A DNA stretch of 64,000 bases from the NCBI GenBank assembly GCA_902800495.1, contig CADCET010000002.1:1-64000 (forward strand), read 5' to 3'. Below the pieces are notes generated by a model, which saw nothing but the letters and a program-made list of their open reading frames with translations, did no database searches and was not told the DNA's origin. Below, one piece after another: positions 18,004 to 26,039 of this stretch (its first letter is position 1; every line of letters begins with the position of its first letter). The DNA is from an uncultured Prevotellaceae bacterium. GTDB taxonomy: Bacteria; Bacteroidota; Bacteroidia; Bacteroidales; Bacteroidaceae. A program made the position numbers and the translations under genes.

Positions 18004-19479
18004 TCAATCTTCTGTTTTGATGTTTTCGGAACGGAACTTTACCACCTTGTCCACGCCGTCCTCTGTCGGGGCATCAATGGCACGGAGCGTACAGTCACGG
18101 ACATCGTCGAGGACGACGGCCGGACGGTAGTCGGGCCGCTCGTAGCGGAAGGTGACATCATTGACATGCAGGCCTTTAACGTGGCGGGCATAAAGGCCGT
18201 AGGCGGGCGTCCAGCCGGCAAACTTCGGCTCAGGATAGTTCGTGCCCTGTTCGCGATAGTCCTTATTGACCAAGTCGCGGGTGCCGCCGCCCTTGAAGTA
18301 GAGGCGTATGTTCGAGAGCCAGACGTTGCGCACGGGTTCGTCCTTCATGCCGGTGACGATGATACTGCAGAGCGAGTCGCAGTCGTCGGCAATGACGTTC
18401 GAGATCTGGATGTCGCGGGCCGACGAGGGTTGCGTCACCTCCTTCGGACCGCGGTTACGACAGCCGGTAGTAATATAAATAGGATAATGGTGGACGTGCG
18501 ACATCGTGATGTTCGACACCACGATATTCTCCATGCGGCCCTGGTCCACTTCCTCGAAAGCCAGACCGCTGCTGTAGGCAAAGGTGCAGTTCGTCAGCGA
18601 GATGTTGCGGTAGCCGCCGTTCGATTCGGTGCCGAGCTTGAAGCGTCCGCACACCCACCCTACGGGTTCGGGCACGTAGGTGCCGTCGAGCAGCGTGCCG
18701 CACTTATAGCCCGTGATGTTACAGTTCGACACGGCGATATGCTCACAAAGCACAGGTTTCTTCAGCGCATAGCTCGACTTCAGCACAAGGGCGTCGTCCG
18801 ACGGCGTGTTAATCTTGCAGTTGGTAATGGTCATGTACTTGCAGCAGTCGATGTCGAAGCCGTCGCGGTTGGTGTCGATGGTCACGTTGTCGATGGTACT
18901 CAGGTCACAACCCGTCATGATGATGGCGAAATGGCCGCCACGGTAGATGGTGATGTCGCGGATGGTGACCTGGCGGCAGAGTTTCAGGGCGATGGCCTTG
19001 TCGCCCGTTCCGATAGAGCCGCCCTGCACCTGTCCAGATTTCTCCGTGTCTTTCTTCGTCAGTCCCTTGCCGTCAATCCTGCCGTGTCCTGTTATCGAGA
19101 CGTTCGTCTGACCTTCAGCCCATATCAGCGAGTTATGGAAATAGGTGTGTCCGCCGTCCTGATATTCGGGGAATCCGCCGAACGACTCGCTCTCGTCGTA
19201 TGCTTTCAGCGAGGCGGGTGCCGCCAGGATGGTACAGCCGGCAGCGAGGTGCAGGTCGATGTTCGACTTCAGGCGGATGCTGCCCGAGAGATACGTTCCG
19301 GACGGCAGCAGCACCTGTCCGCCGCCGTCGTTCACCGCCGCCTCAATAGCCGCGTTGATGGCGGGCGAGTCGAGGGTCTTGCCGTCGCCCTTGGCGCCGT
19401 AGTCGCGCACGTTGTAAGTGTGGGCAGCAACCAAGTTGCTGCATACAAGAAAGGCAAGGAGGGTCAGTAGTTGTTTCAT
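18004..19479 (-). CDS. Glycoside hydrolase family 28 (polygalacturonase-like)
   Basis: GH28 enzymes hydrolyse alpha-1,4 galacturonic acid links of homogalacturonan or rhamnogalacturonan. The 491-aa protein has a signal peptide (about 1-19), the family start NVRDYGAKGDGK, and a right-handed beta-helix. Catalytic aspartates are likely in NRDGFDID and SDDAL, the usual NxD and DD motifs; the substrate-binding RxK motif is replaced by FKLGT. It may be an exo-acting or rhamnogalacturonan-specific subtype, which sequence alone cannot settle. It starts 8 nt after the esterase gene, so the two probably act together on acetylated pectin. Confidence 0.93.
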   Translation of the reverse strand: MKQLLTLLAFLVCSNLVAAHTYNVRDYGAKGDGKTLDSPAINAAIEAAVNDGGGQVLLPSGTYLSGSIRLKSNIDLHLAAGCTILAAPASLKAYDESESFGGFPEYQDGGHTYFHNSLIWAEGQTNVSITGHGRIDGKGLTKKDTEKSGQVQGGSIGTGDKAIALKLCRQVTIRDITIYRGGHFAIIMTGCDLSTIDNVTIDTNRDGFDIDCCKYMTITNCKINTPSDDALVLKSSYALKKPVLCEHIAVSNCNITGYKCGTLLDGTYVPEPVGWVCGRFKLGTESNGGYRNISLTNCTFAYSSGLAFEEVDQGRMENIVVSNITMSHVHHYPIYITTGCRNRGPKEVTQPSSARDIQISNVIADDCDSLCSIIVTGMKDEPVRNVWLSNIRLYFKGGGTRDLVNKDYREQGTNYPEPKFAGWTPAYGLYARHVKGLHVNDVTFRYERPDYRPAVVLDDVRDCTLRAIDAPTEDGVDKVVKFRSENIKTED

Positions 19480-19487
19480 CTTTTCGG

Positions 19488-20924
19488 TTATTTCTTCTTG
19501 ATGGTCTCAGCAATGATTTCCGCCATACGGCGAGCACCTTTCTGGTCGGGATGAATGCCGTCGCTCAGCATCTTGTCGCCATCACCGGCGAAGAGGGTGT
19601 GCAGGTCAATAACCTGCAGACCATACTCCTGAGCCACACGCTGCTGGATGGGGATGATGGCGTTCACAATGACGGAGTCGTTGATATTCCACGTTGACTT
19701 GAAAGCGGGAATAGGCGTACAGAGATAGATGTCAGGCTTCGGCACTACTGCGCCTTTTTTCTGTTTTTTTCCCTTCTTCTTGACGGCCAGGTCAGGACGC
19801 AGCGTCGTAATCATCTGACGTAGATCCTGTTCGAACTCTGCACCATACTGCCAGTTCTCGGGCTTGGAGTCATTCGTACCTAACTTGATGACAACCACAT
19901 CGGGCTTAAAACCCTGAGCGTCGCGCCACGCCAACTCCTGCATGTAGGGATGGTCGCCCTTGTTGAGCATCGTGCGCGAACTGACACCGAAGTTCTTCAC
20001 CCAGTAGCCCGAGCCGAGCAGCTGCTGCAACTGAGCGGGATAGCCCTGCTGCGTCGCCATATCAATGCCATGACCGTCGGTGATGCTGTTGCCGATGCAG
20101 GCCACGCGCAGGGCGTCCTGCCGCGGTGCCTTATGGGCACTGAGCCACTGGCTGAGTTCGCTGAGCATCTGGTCGTGGTACTTGAAATTGCTACGGAAGC
20201 CGAAACCATGACCACCCGTCGGATAGACATACAGGGCACAGTCGTTGCCGGCATTACGCATAGCCGAATAGTAGGCGATGCCGTTGGTCACCGGCGGCAC
20301 GGCACGGTCGTCGTTGGCCAGCAGGATGATGGCGGGCGGCGTCAGGTGGCGGCGCACGGCGTTCTGGTTCGAAAACTCCCTGACCAGCTGCTTGTCGCTC
20401 TTGGCCTGACCTAAGAACCCGTTGACGGAACCCTTATGCGTCTCGCGCTCGTTCATCGAGATGACGGGGTAGAACAGAATGCTGAAGTTCGGACGACAGT
20501 CATACTCGCTATGGGTCGACACCGTCGAGGCCAGATGACCACCCGCCGAGAAACCCATGATACCCACATCGTCGGGGTTGATGTTCCACACTTTCGCAGA
20601 GTCACGGACAGTACGGATAGCCTGCTGGGCGTCACCCATCGGGATGCTACGGTCGCCATTCGGCATCCGGTAGGTCAGCACGAAGTAGGCTATGCCCTGC
20701 TCGTTGAACCAGGCGGCCCAGTCGTGGCCCTCGTTCTGCATCGAGAGGTGGCTGTAGCCGCCACCCGGGCAGTCGACGACCGCGCGTCCTGTAGCGTTCT
20801 GCGGCAGGTAGCCCACCATATTGGCCTTGCCGTCCGGCGTAATGTTTACAGTAATCTGGCGCCCCGTCTGTGCCATTGATACGGCAGAGACCAACAACGC
20901 TGCAACAAAAAGACATTTTCTCAT
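19488..20924 (-). CDS. Two-domain carbohydrate esterase (alpha/beta-hydrolase plus SGNH)
   Basis: The 478-aa protein has a signal peptide (about 1-18) and two unrelated esterase folds. Residues 25-265 are an alpha/beta-hydrolase with nucleophile S126 in GFSAGGH, D206 in LLANDDRAVP and H239 in GGHGF. Residues 272-478 are an SGNH hydrolase with S280 in CIGNSITDGHG, the GTND block, and D455/H458 in DGIHPDQ. Both sets of catalytic residues look complete. They would remove acetyl groups, perhaps from different positions of pectin. The gene sits between DUF4419 and GH28 with short spacers (20 and 8 nt), so it belongs to one operon. Confidence 0.9.
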   Translation of the reverse strand: MRKCLFVAALLVSAVSMAQTGRQITVNITPDGKANMVGYLPQNATGRAVVDCPGGGYSHLSMQNEGHDWAAWFNEQGIAYFVLTYRMPNGDRSIPMGDAQQAIRTVRDSAKVWNINPDDVGIMGFSAGGHLASTVSTHSEYDCRPNFSILFYPVISMNERETHKGSVNGFLGQAKSDKQLVREFSNQNAVRRHLTPPAIILLANDDRAVPPVTNGIAYYSAMRNAGNDCALYVYPTGGHGFGFRSNFKYHDQMLSELSQWLSAHKAPRQDALRVACIGNSITDGHGIDMATQQGYPAQLQQLLGSGYWVKNFGVSSRTMLNKGDHPYMQELAWRDAQGFKPDVVVIKLGTNDSKPENWQYGAEFEQDLRQMITTLRPDLAVKKKGKKQKKGAVVPKPDIYLCTPIPAFKSTWNINDSVIVNAIIPIQQRVAQEYGLQVIDLHTLFAGDGDKMLSDGIHPDQKGARRMAEIIAETIKKK

Positions 20925-20944
20925 AAGACAATTATTATAGAATC

Positions 20945-22345
20945 TTATCTGATTATTATGTTTGGAAAGCGCTTCTTAATCGCCATTTTCTCTGCCTCGG
21001 TCATTTTTCCTTCAATGGTAAAATGGTCTATCGACAGTTTATCCATCCATTTCGGCAGAACAACTTTGTCTGTGAAAACAAGATGAAGCGATTTGATATG
21101 TCCAAGCTGTGAAAGAAATTCCGGCACTTCCTGAATTCTCAGATGAATACCCCAGTCATTGTTGTTCTTCTTAAGTTCCTTCAAGATGTCATCATCGCTT
21201 TCGGCAACGCGGACAAGCCATCCCACATTAGGTGTCACCATATTCTTCTCCTTATCAACCTTCGCGCCGATGAATCCTGCCCAAAGTTCCATCGGAGTCT
21301 CACTAATGAGCTTGCCGTTTGGCTTAACATCGCGATACTTGAAGCCCACACGGACATATTCCGCAGGCATGTCCTTTGTGTGACTCACCTTGTCAAGCGT
21401 TTTTCCGTTTTCGTCGGGGAATAGTTTCAGCAACCAACCGTCAAGTTCGGTTGGTTTGTCAGGGCTACAGCCACCACCTTTCAGCCGTTCGGTGTTCTGC
21501 ATCTTCACTATATTCTTCCAGAACGACTGATTGGGGGTACCTTCGGCAGCCTTTATGAATTCCTTGAGTATCGGCTGAAGCTCACCGACCCACTCGCCAA
21601 GACCATATTGTTCCAGTTGCTTTGTCTTTTCAAGTACCCGACGCCAATCTGCTGCAGTTCCCTGCAACTTGACAGACGGAATACCACAGGCAATACGGTA
21701 AACGATATACTCGAAATAGGACTTCACGCTTTCCATCAATGTAATCTGCGATGCAACACGTTCTACAGTCCCAGTCGTCGAGAAGTCAGCAGTGATAATT
21801 TTTACAATGCCGCCTTTCGTATATTTGTTTATCTGCGAAGCGAAATCACCAATAAGCGACGACCAGTCTACATCCTCCTTCAGCAAATCCTTGCTTGTTT
21901 GGATAGCCAAGTCCATCTTTCCATTGTGATTCACCAATTTGGGACGCAGCTTCTCGGCATGGGCATTCACGTAACGGGCAAAGCCCTGACTAATGACGAG
22001 CCAGACCATATCGGGTGAGAGCGTTATAGACTGATGGTTTGCATACGCTTCGACAATACTTCGATAGAATGCATCCTTGCCCATGAGCTTGAGATTATTC
22101 TCGTCAGAAAAACTCGTTGCAATAATCCGCTGTGCATCCACGGGAATCTGTTCCTCTGAAAGCATGAATTTAGCAATACTTTCACCATTATAGAGACCTC
22201 TGTGGAAATATTCATTAGGAGTAAGATTCTCGTCAACGACAAAGGTGATGCTGCCTTGGGTTCGGGCAACAATCTTGCTTTTCTGGGCATAGCTTGTCAT
22301 AGTAATAAAAGCAAGTAAAATGGTGATGATGTACTCTCTTCTCAT
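20945..22345 (-). CDS. DUF4419 family secreted protein
   Basis: The 466-aa protein has a signal peptide (about 1-20, ending TSYAQ) and then a DUF4419 domain: HQSITLSPDMVWLVISQGFA at about 110-130, followed by HAEKLRP and ELDGWLLKLFP. The function of the family is unknown. Its base composition looks more AT-rich than its neighbours, which could mean transfer. It has its own promoter at 22381-22388 and is first in the operon that goes on to the two-domain esterase, GH28 and DUF2461. Confidence 0.85.
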   Translation of the reverse strand: MRREYIITILLAFITMTSYAQKSKIVARTQGSITFVVDENLTPNEYFHRGLYNGESIAKFMLSEEQIPVDAQRIIATSFSDENNLKLMGKDAFYRSIVEAYANHQSITLSPDMVWLVISQGFARYVNAHAEKLRPKLVNHNGKMDLAIQTSKDLLKEDVDWSSLIGDFASQINKYTKGGIVKIITADFSTTGTVERVASQITLMESVKSYFEYIVYRIACGIPSVKLQGTAADWRRVLEKTKQLEQYGLGEWVGELQPILKEFIKAAEGTPNQSFWKNIVKMQNTERLKGGGCSPDKPTELDGWLLKLFPDENGKTLDKVSHTKDMPAEYVRVGFKYRDVKPNGKLISETPMELWAGFIGAKVDKEKNMVTPNVGWLVRVAESDDDILKELKKNNNDWGIHLRIQEVPEFLSQLGHIKSLHLVFTDKVVLPKWMDKLSIDHFTIEGKMTEAEKMAIKKRFPNIIIR

Positions 22346-22380
22346 GCTTTATTATCCATAATAATTTATGAATTCAAGGG

Positions 22381-22388
22381 CAAAGATA
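22381..22388 (-). promoter_or_regulatory. Promoter -7 box of the DUF4419-esterase-GH28 operon
   Basis: TATCTTTG on the minus strand fits TAnnTTTG and lies 35 nt before the DUF4419 ATG. The -33 element is weak. Confidence 0.6.
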
Positions 22389-22477
22389 CGCATTTTTTTC
22401 AATTCTATTGCAAGATAATAATAGTTTAACATGATTTTACCGACAAATTACTCATATGTCCACTAAACAGCGTTGTC

Positions 22478-22606
22478 TCACAACCGCCGGGCGTACCAGC
22501 CACGGACGCCCTGGCGGGCTCCGTACTCGTAGTGGGCGGCCTTCAGTGGGCTTTCCCACTTGCCGTGCTTCGTCTTGATTCTCGTAACTTTCATTTCCAT
22601 ATCCAT
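22478..22606 (-). CDS. Small 42-aa protein with its own promoter
   Basis: The reading frame starts MDMEMKVTRIKTKHGKW and ends RGWYARRL; it is basic and has no signal peptide or membrane helix. I chose the ATG at 22606 because a promoter-like TACCTTTG lies only 22 nt upstream (22629-22636), which makes the earlier ATG at 22663 untranscribed. The codon pattern looks gene-like, but I do not recognise the family. It sits between the last PUL gene and the DUF4419 operon. It could be a small regulator, a toxin/antitoxin remnant, or the end of a lost larger gene. Confidence 0.45.
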   Translation of the reverse strand: MDMEMKVTRIKTKHGKWESPLKAAHYEYGARQGVRGWYARRL

Positions 22607-22628
22607 ACCGTTTTGTTGTTTTCGGCTG

Positions 22629-22636
22629 CAAAGGTA
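22629..22636 (-). promoter_or_regulatory. Promoter -7 box of the 42-aa gene
   Basis: TACCTTTG on the minus strand fits TAnnTTTG, with a TTG about 20 nt upstream (22657-22659). Confidence 0.55.
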
Positions 22637-22722
22637 GCACATAATATGGAAAGCGGCAAGCAAACGGCAGGGGGTAGCGGAATCCTAAAATTACAAGCCT
22701 CTGGAAGGTAACGACTTACAGT

Positions 22723-22944
22723 GTCGCACCCAGCACACCTGAAGCATAACCCATCTCGTTTTTCTGAGAGGCCGTGAAATTTTTACGAGAGGCCGTGACG
22801 TAAACGCACCCTTCCGTGAAACATTTTCTATCAGTATGGTGAGACACTTGGTGCTACCATTGGTGCGACACTTGGTGCGACTTGGTCATCAGAAAATGGC
22901 CACTGAAAATCAGACAGTTAAGTGCCAGGTGCGTCAGGTGCGAC
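22723..22944. repeat. Modular phased-box repeat element, copy 2
   Basis: The shortest copy (222 bp). Its ends are imperfect inverted repeats (GTCGCACC and GGTGCGAC at the tips; 20 of 28 positions match). It has two GGCCGTGA boxes exactly 21 bp apart (22770 and 22791) and three 12-bp boxes of TTGGTGCGACAC type at 22849-22885. Its last base is the third base of the GH2 stop codon, so it is inserted precisely at the end of the PUL operon. Confidence 0.8.
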
Positions 22945-25900
22945 TACTTCTCTTTGATGTTCGTATATCGCAGCAGGTAGGTGTCATACTGCGTCAGGAA
23001 AGGCTTGAAGGGAGCCGGCACCTGACTGGCAGGCAAGAACAGGCGGCGTAACGCCTGCGGCATCTGTCGGCCCTCAATGCGATAGAGACGGAACGAGGCA
23101 CTGACGGGGGCGTCACCACGTTTCCAGCCCGGGAAGGCGGTCTTGGCAAACTTCGGTCCCTGACCGCTGACGGCGGCATTGACCGTCATCACGATACCTC
23201 GGTCGGTCTGTTCGAAGTTGATATCCAGTGAGTCGCCTACAACTAACAGACCATTGCCGTCCTTGTCGGAGAAGAAAGCGGCATCGACACCGTTGTGATT
23301 ACCCTCGAAGTAGAGGTCGTCCATGTGTTTGGCCCAGATGCCGTAGCGGTTGGCCTGATGACGACCGGGATAACCAGCAAAGGGGCCGTAGCCCAGCCAC
23401 TGCACACGGTCGATTTCCGGGGTGAGCAAGTATGCCAAGCCTAATTCTGCGCGGAACACGTCAGTGGTGTCTGGCGTCAGCGTGAACGCCACTTCCTGTC
23501 CGCCGTCTATCTGTGTCGTCTGTACGTCGGCTTTCACCTGACGGTTATCCATCGGCAGCAGATAACGGGGAATCATCTGTTCGCGCTGGGTCTTACGCTC
23601 TGCCATCGTCAGCTTGCGTCCTGTACGGACGGTCTGTTCCTGAACGCATGACATGGGAGAGTCTGTTCCTGTCCACTGTACGGCTGGTTTCTGCAGCACG
23701 AAACTCTGATGAAGGAAGGTGTGACCATCTTCGTCGGTGAGGTCGAACTGGAGCAGAGCCAAGCGGTTCTGCTGAAGCGCAGGAAGTACCAACGTATAAG
23801 GAACGGACGCGCGCGGGGCACAGTCCGGCGAGAAGCTGCCTCGGGTCACGGTGTCACGGTCGGCGGTCAGATACCAGCGGAAGGTGACGTTGCCCTTGAG
23901 GTTCAGGAAGTCGTAGCGGTTGGCAATCGTCAAGTCTGTTGCTGTGTCACAGCAACAGACAGAACGGACGAAAGCACGCGCGTAGTTATGCTGCAGCTCG
24001 TAGTAGTTGGGCAGCGGCGTACGGTCGGCATAGACCAGACCGTCGGTGCCGTAGTTTCCGTACATCATGAAGCCGCCATCCTTATGGGTATAGACACACT
24101 GGTCGCGATCAGCACCGTCGGAACGCCACTTGATGCCGTCGTTCTTCCTGACAAAGGGCATACCCTGGTCGGCCCACTCCCAGACGGAGCCGCCGGCGAT
24201 GCCGGGTGTGCGCTCAATGATCTCCCACTGACGGTCGTGGTCTTCGAACGAGATGCCCAGAGTATGACAGTACTCTGTAAAAATGACGGGACGGTCAAGG
24301 TGCTGATAAAAGCCACCTATCTGACCCGTTGTCGGATAGTGAGGGGCATAGACGGGAGCCTTCGACGGGAAGGCGTTATTAAGTGAAGAGTGAAGAGTGA
24401 AGAGTGAAGAATTTGCTGCCGCATTGTTTTTACTATTATCCCAGAAATGGCGGAAATAGCTGCCTACTTGCGGGAAACAGTAGGGGCGTGAGGGGTCGAG
24501 CTGACCGACGTAGTCACCCACTTCGACACAAGTCTGCGGCAGAGGGTTCTCGTTGCCGACACTCCACACGATGACTGAGGGATGGTTCTTATCGCGGGTG
24601 ACGGTAGCCAATGCACGGGTCTTCAGGATGTCCTGATAGCTACGGTCGGAGAGATGCTTGTCGCCAAAGCCAAAGGGCACCTCGTCGACGAGATAGAAGC
24701 CCAACGAGTCGGCCAACTCGTAGAAGCGGGGTTCGCGGGGATAGTGGCTCAGACGCATGTAGTTGACGGAGGCCTCCTTCATCATCCGCATATCCTTGAG
24801 GGTAAGGTCATCGGAAATGACCTTCACAGTGGCGGGGTCGGTCGAGTGGGCGTTGACGCCGCGCAGCTTAACGGGGCTACCATTCACCTTCAGGATATTG
24901 CCATCAACGGATATTTCGCGAATGCCTATCTTCTGCGTGAAAGTCTGCAACGTACGTTTCTTGTCTTTGACATATACCTTTAAAGTATAGAGATAAGGTG
25001 TTTCAGCCGTCCACAGAAGCGGATTGACAATCTTTTCACCCGTCGAGACCAGGCGTCCTTCGGCGTCGTAGATCTCGTAAGCTGTCGTGGTGTTCTTGGT
25101 AGCATTGGCCACCTCGGCCTTCACTGTCACCTCGCCATCCATTTTCGTCGTCACGGTGAGGTCGCTCAGATGAGTCTCGGGAACAGCGAAGAGCGTGACA
25201 TCGCGGAAGATGCCCATCGCGGCCCAGTCGTCGAAGCAGTCGAACTCATAGCCCTTAAACTGGCTGTAGACACGCATGGCCAACTGTTGCGGCTCGCCAC
25301 GGGAAGCGCGCTCCGTCAGATAGGGGGTCAGGTCGAAGAGGCAGGTATTATAGCCACTCTCCCACGTGCCGACATACTGATTGTTGAGCCATAGGTCGTA
25401 GCCGCGCAGCACACCGTCAAGCCGAATCATCACCTGCTGGCCTTTCCATTCGGCGGGCACGGTGAACGTCGTACGGTAGTAGCCCGTCAGCGAGTCGGGA
25501 TAATTGTATTTAGGTCTGCAAAAGCCGTATGCCTCCCAACAGCCGGGCACGGGTATTCGACCCCAGCTCTCGTCGGCCACGGGCACGCCTTCAGAGTGGT
25601 CATCGATTCCCTCGATGACCTTCAACTGCCACTCACCATTGAGGCTCTTTTTCACGGCAGGGTCTGTGACGGGCCATACGTCGGCGGAGCGACGCATCAT
25701 CCTATCGAACACACGGTGCCCTAACGTCAAGGCACCGAGCGCATCGAAATGGAGACGGTCACTCAGCAGACTGAGGTCGGCGGCATCGACCACATGGAAA
25801 TTGTCGTCCTCGCCCTGCAACCTGTACAACGCCTCAACGACCTTTGACGAACGCTGACGACTCTGTTTGCCATAGCTCCAGCGGCAGTACTTATACACGA

Positions 25901-26039
25901 TGTCCTGAGGGAAGTCGGCCATCGGCACACGTCCGTCGGCATTGGACTGTCCGGCCACGAGGATGACTGGCACTTTTTGGCGGGCAACGGCTGACGCAGC
26001 CACAAGTGACAGGCTAAGAAACAGGAACAAACGTCTCAT
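22944..26039 (-). CDS. GH2 glycosidase with collapsed N-terminal SGNH esterase remnant
   Basis: The 1031-aa secreted protein (signal about 1-19) is a GH2 enzyme of the beta-galactosidase/beta-glucuronidase group. From about 125 on it has the sugar-binding domain, the immunoglobulin-like domain and a TIM barrel with acid/base E497 (WSVGNEN) and nucleophile E589 (IFTEYCH), then C-terminal beta-galactosidase domains. Residues 22-115 keep only the first and last blocks of a sialate O-acetylesterase-like SGNH domain: S32 in GQSNADG and D94/H97 in DRLHFDALG. The middle, normally well over 100 residues, is missing. Residues 544-553 come from four tandem AGTGAAG heptamers. It overlaps the SGNH gene by 4 nt and is last in the PUL operon. 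Confidence 0.92.
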   Translation of the reverse strand: MRRLFLFLSLSLVAASAVARQKVPVILVAGQSNADGRVPMADFPQDIVYKYCRWSYGKQSRQRSSKVVEALYRLQGEDDNFHVVDAADLSLLSDRLHFDALGALTLGHRVFDRMMRRSADVWPVTDPAVKKSLNGEWQLKVIEGIDDHSEGVPVADESWGRIPVPGCWEAYGFCRPKYNYPDSLTGYYRTTFTVPAEWKGQQVMIRLDGVLRGYDLWLNNQYVGTWESGYNTCLFDLTPYLTERASRGEPQQLAMRVYSQFKGYEFDCFDDWAAMGIFRDVTLFAVPETHLSDLTVTTKMDGEVTVKAEVANATKNTTTAYEIYDAEGRLVSTGEKIVNPLLWTAETPYLYTLKVYVKDKKRTLQTFTQKIGIREISVDGNILKVNGSPVKLRGVNAHSTDPATVKVISDDLTLKDMRMMKEASVNYMRLSHYPREPRFYELADSLGFYLVDEVPFGFGDKHLSDRSYQDILKTRALATVTRDKNHPSVIVWSVGNENPLPQTCVEVGDYVGQLDPSRPYCFPQVGSYFRHFWDNSKNNAAANSSLFTLHSSLNNAFPSKAPVYAPHYPTTGQIGGFYQHLDRPVIFTEYCHTLGISFEDHDRQWEIIERTPGIAGGSVWEWADQGMPFVRKNDGIKWRSDGADRDQCVYTHKDGGFMMYGNYGTDGLVYADRTPLPNYYELQHNYARAFVRSVCCCDTATDLTIANRYDFLNLKGNVTFRWYLTADRDTVTRGSFSPDCAPRASVPYTLVLPALQQNRLALLQFDLTDEDGHTFLHQSFVLQKPAVQWTGTDSPMSCVQEQTVRTGRKLTMAERKTQREQMIPRYLLPMDNRQVKADVQTTQIDGGQEVAFTLTPDTTDVFRAELGLAYLLTPEIDRVQWLGYGPFAGYPGRHQANRYGIWAKHMDDLYFEGNHNGVDAAFFSDKDGNGLLVVGDSLDINFEQTDRGIVMTVNAAVSGQGPKFAKTAFPGWKRGDAPVSASFRLYRIEGRQMPQALRRLFLPASQVPAPFKPFLTQYDTYLLRYTNIKEK
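24382..24409. repeat. Four tandem AGTGAAG heptamers inside GH2 gene
   Basis: Four exact 7-bp units code for a low-complexity SSLFTLHSSL stretch. Because 7 is not a multiple of 3, gain or loss of one unit would shift the frame. Confidence 0.9.

Noticed and set aside
17881-19470. A 529-codon plus-strand open frame opposite the GH28 gene
   Set aside because: It is antisense to a clear GH28 gene, has no domain-like pattern, and arises from the codon bias of the GC-richer genes here. The same holds for long frames opposite fumarase (7620-8987), the M16 peptidase and nagB.
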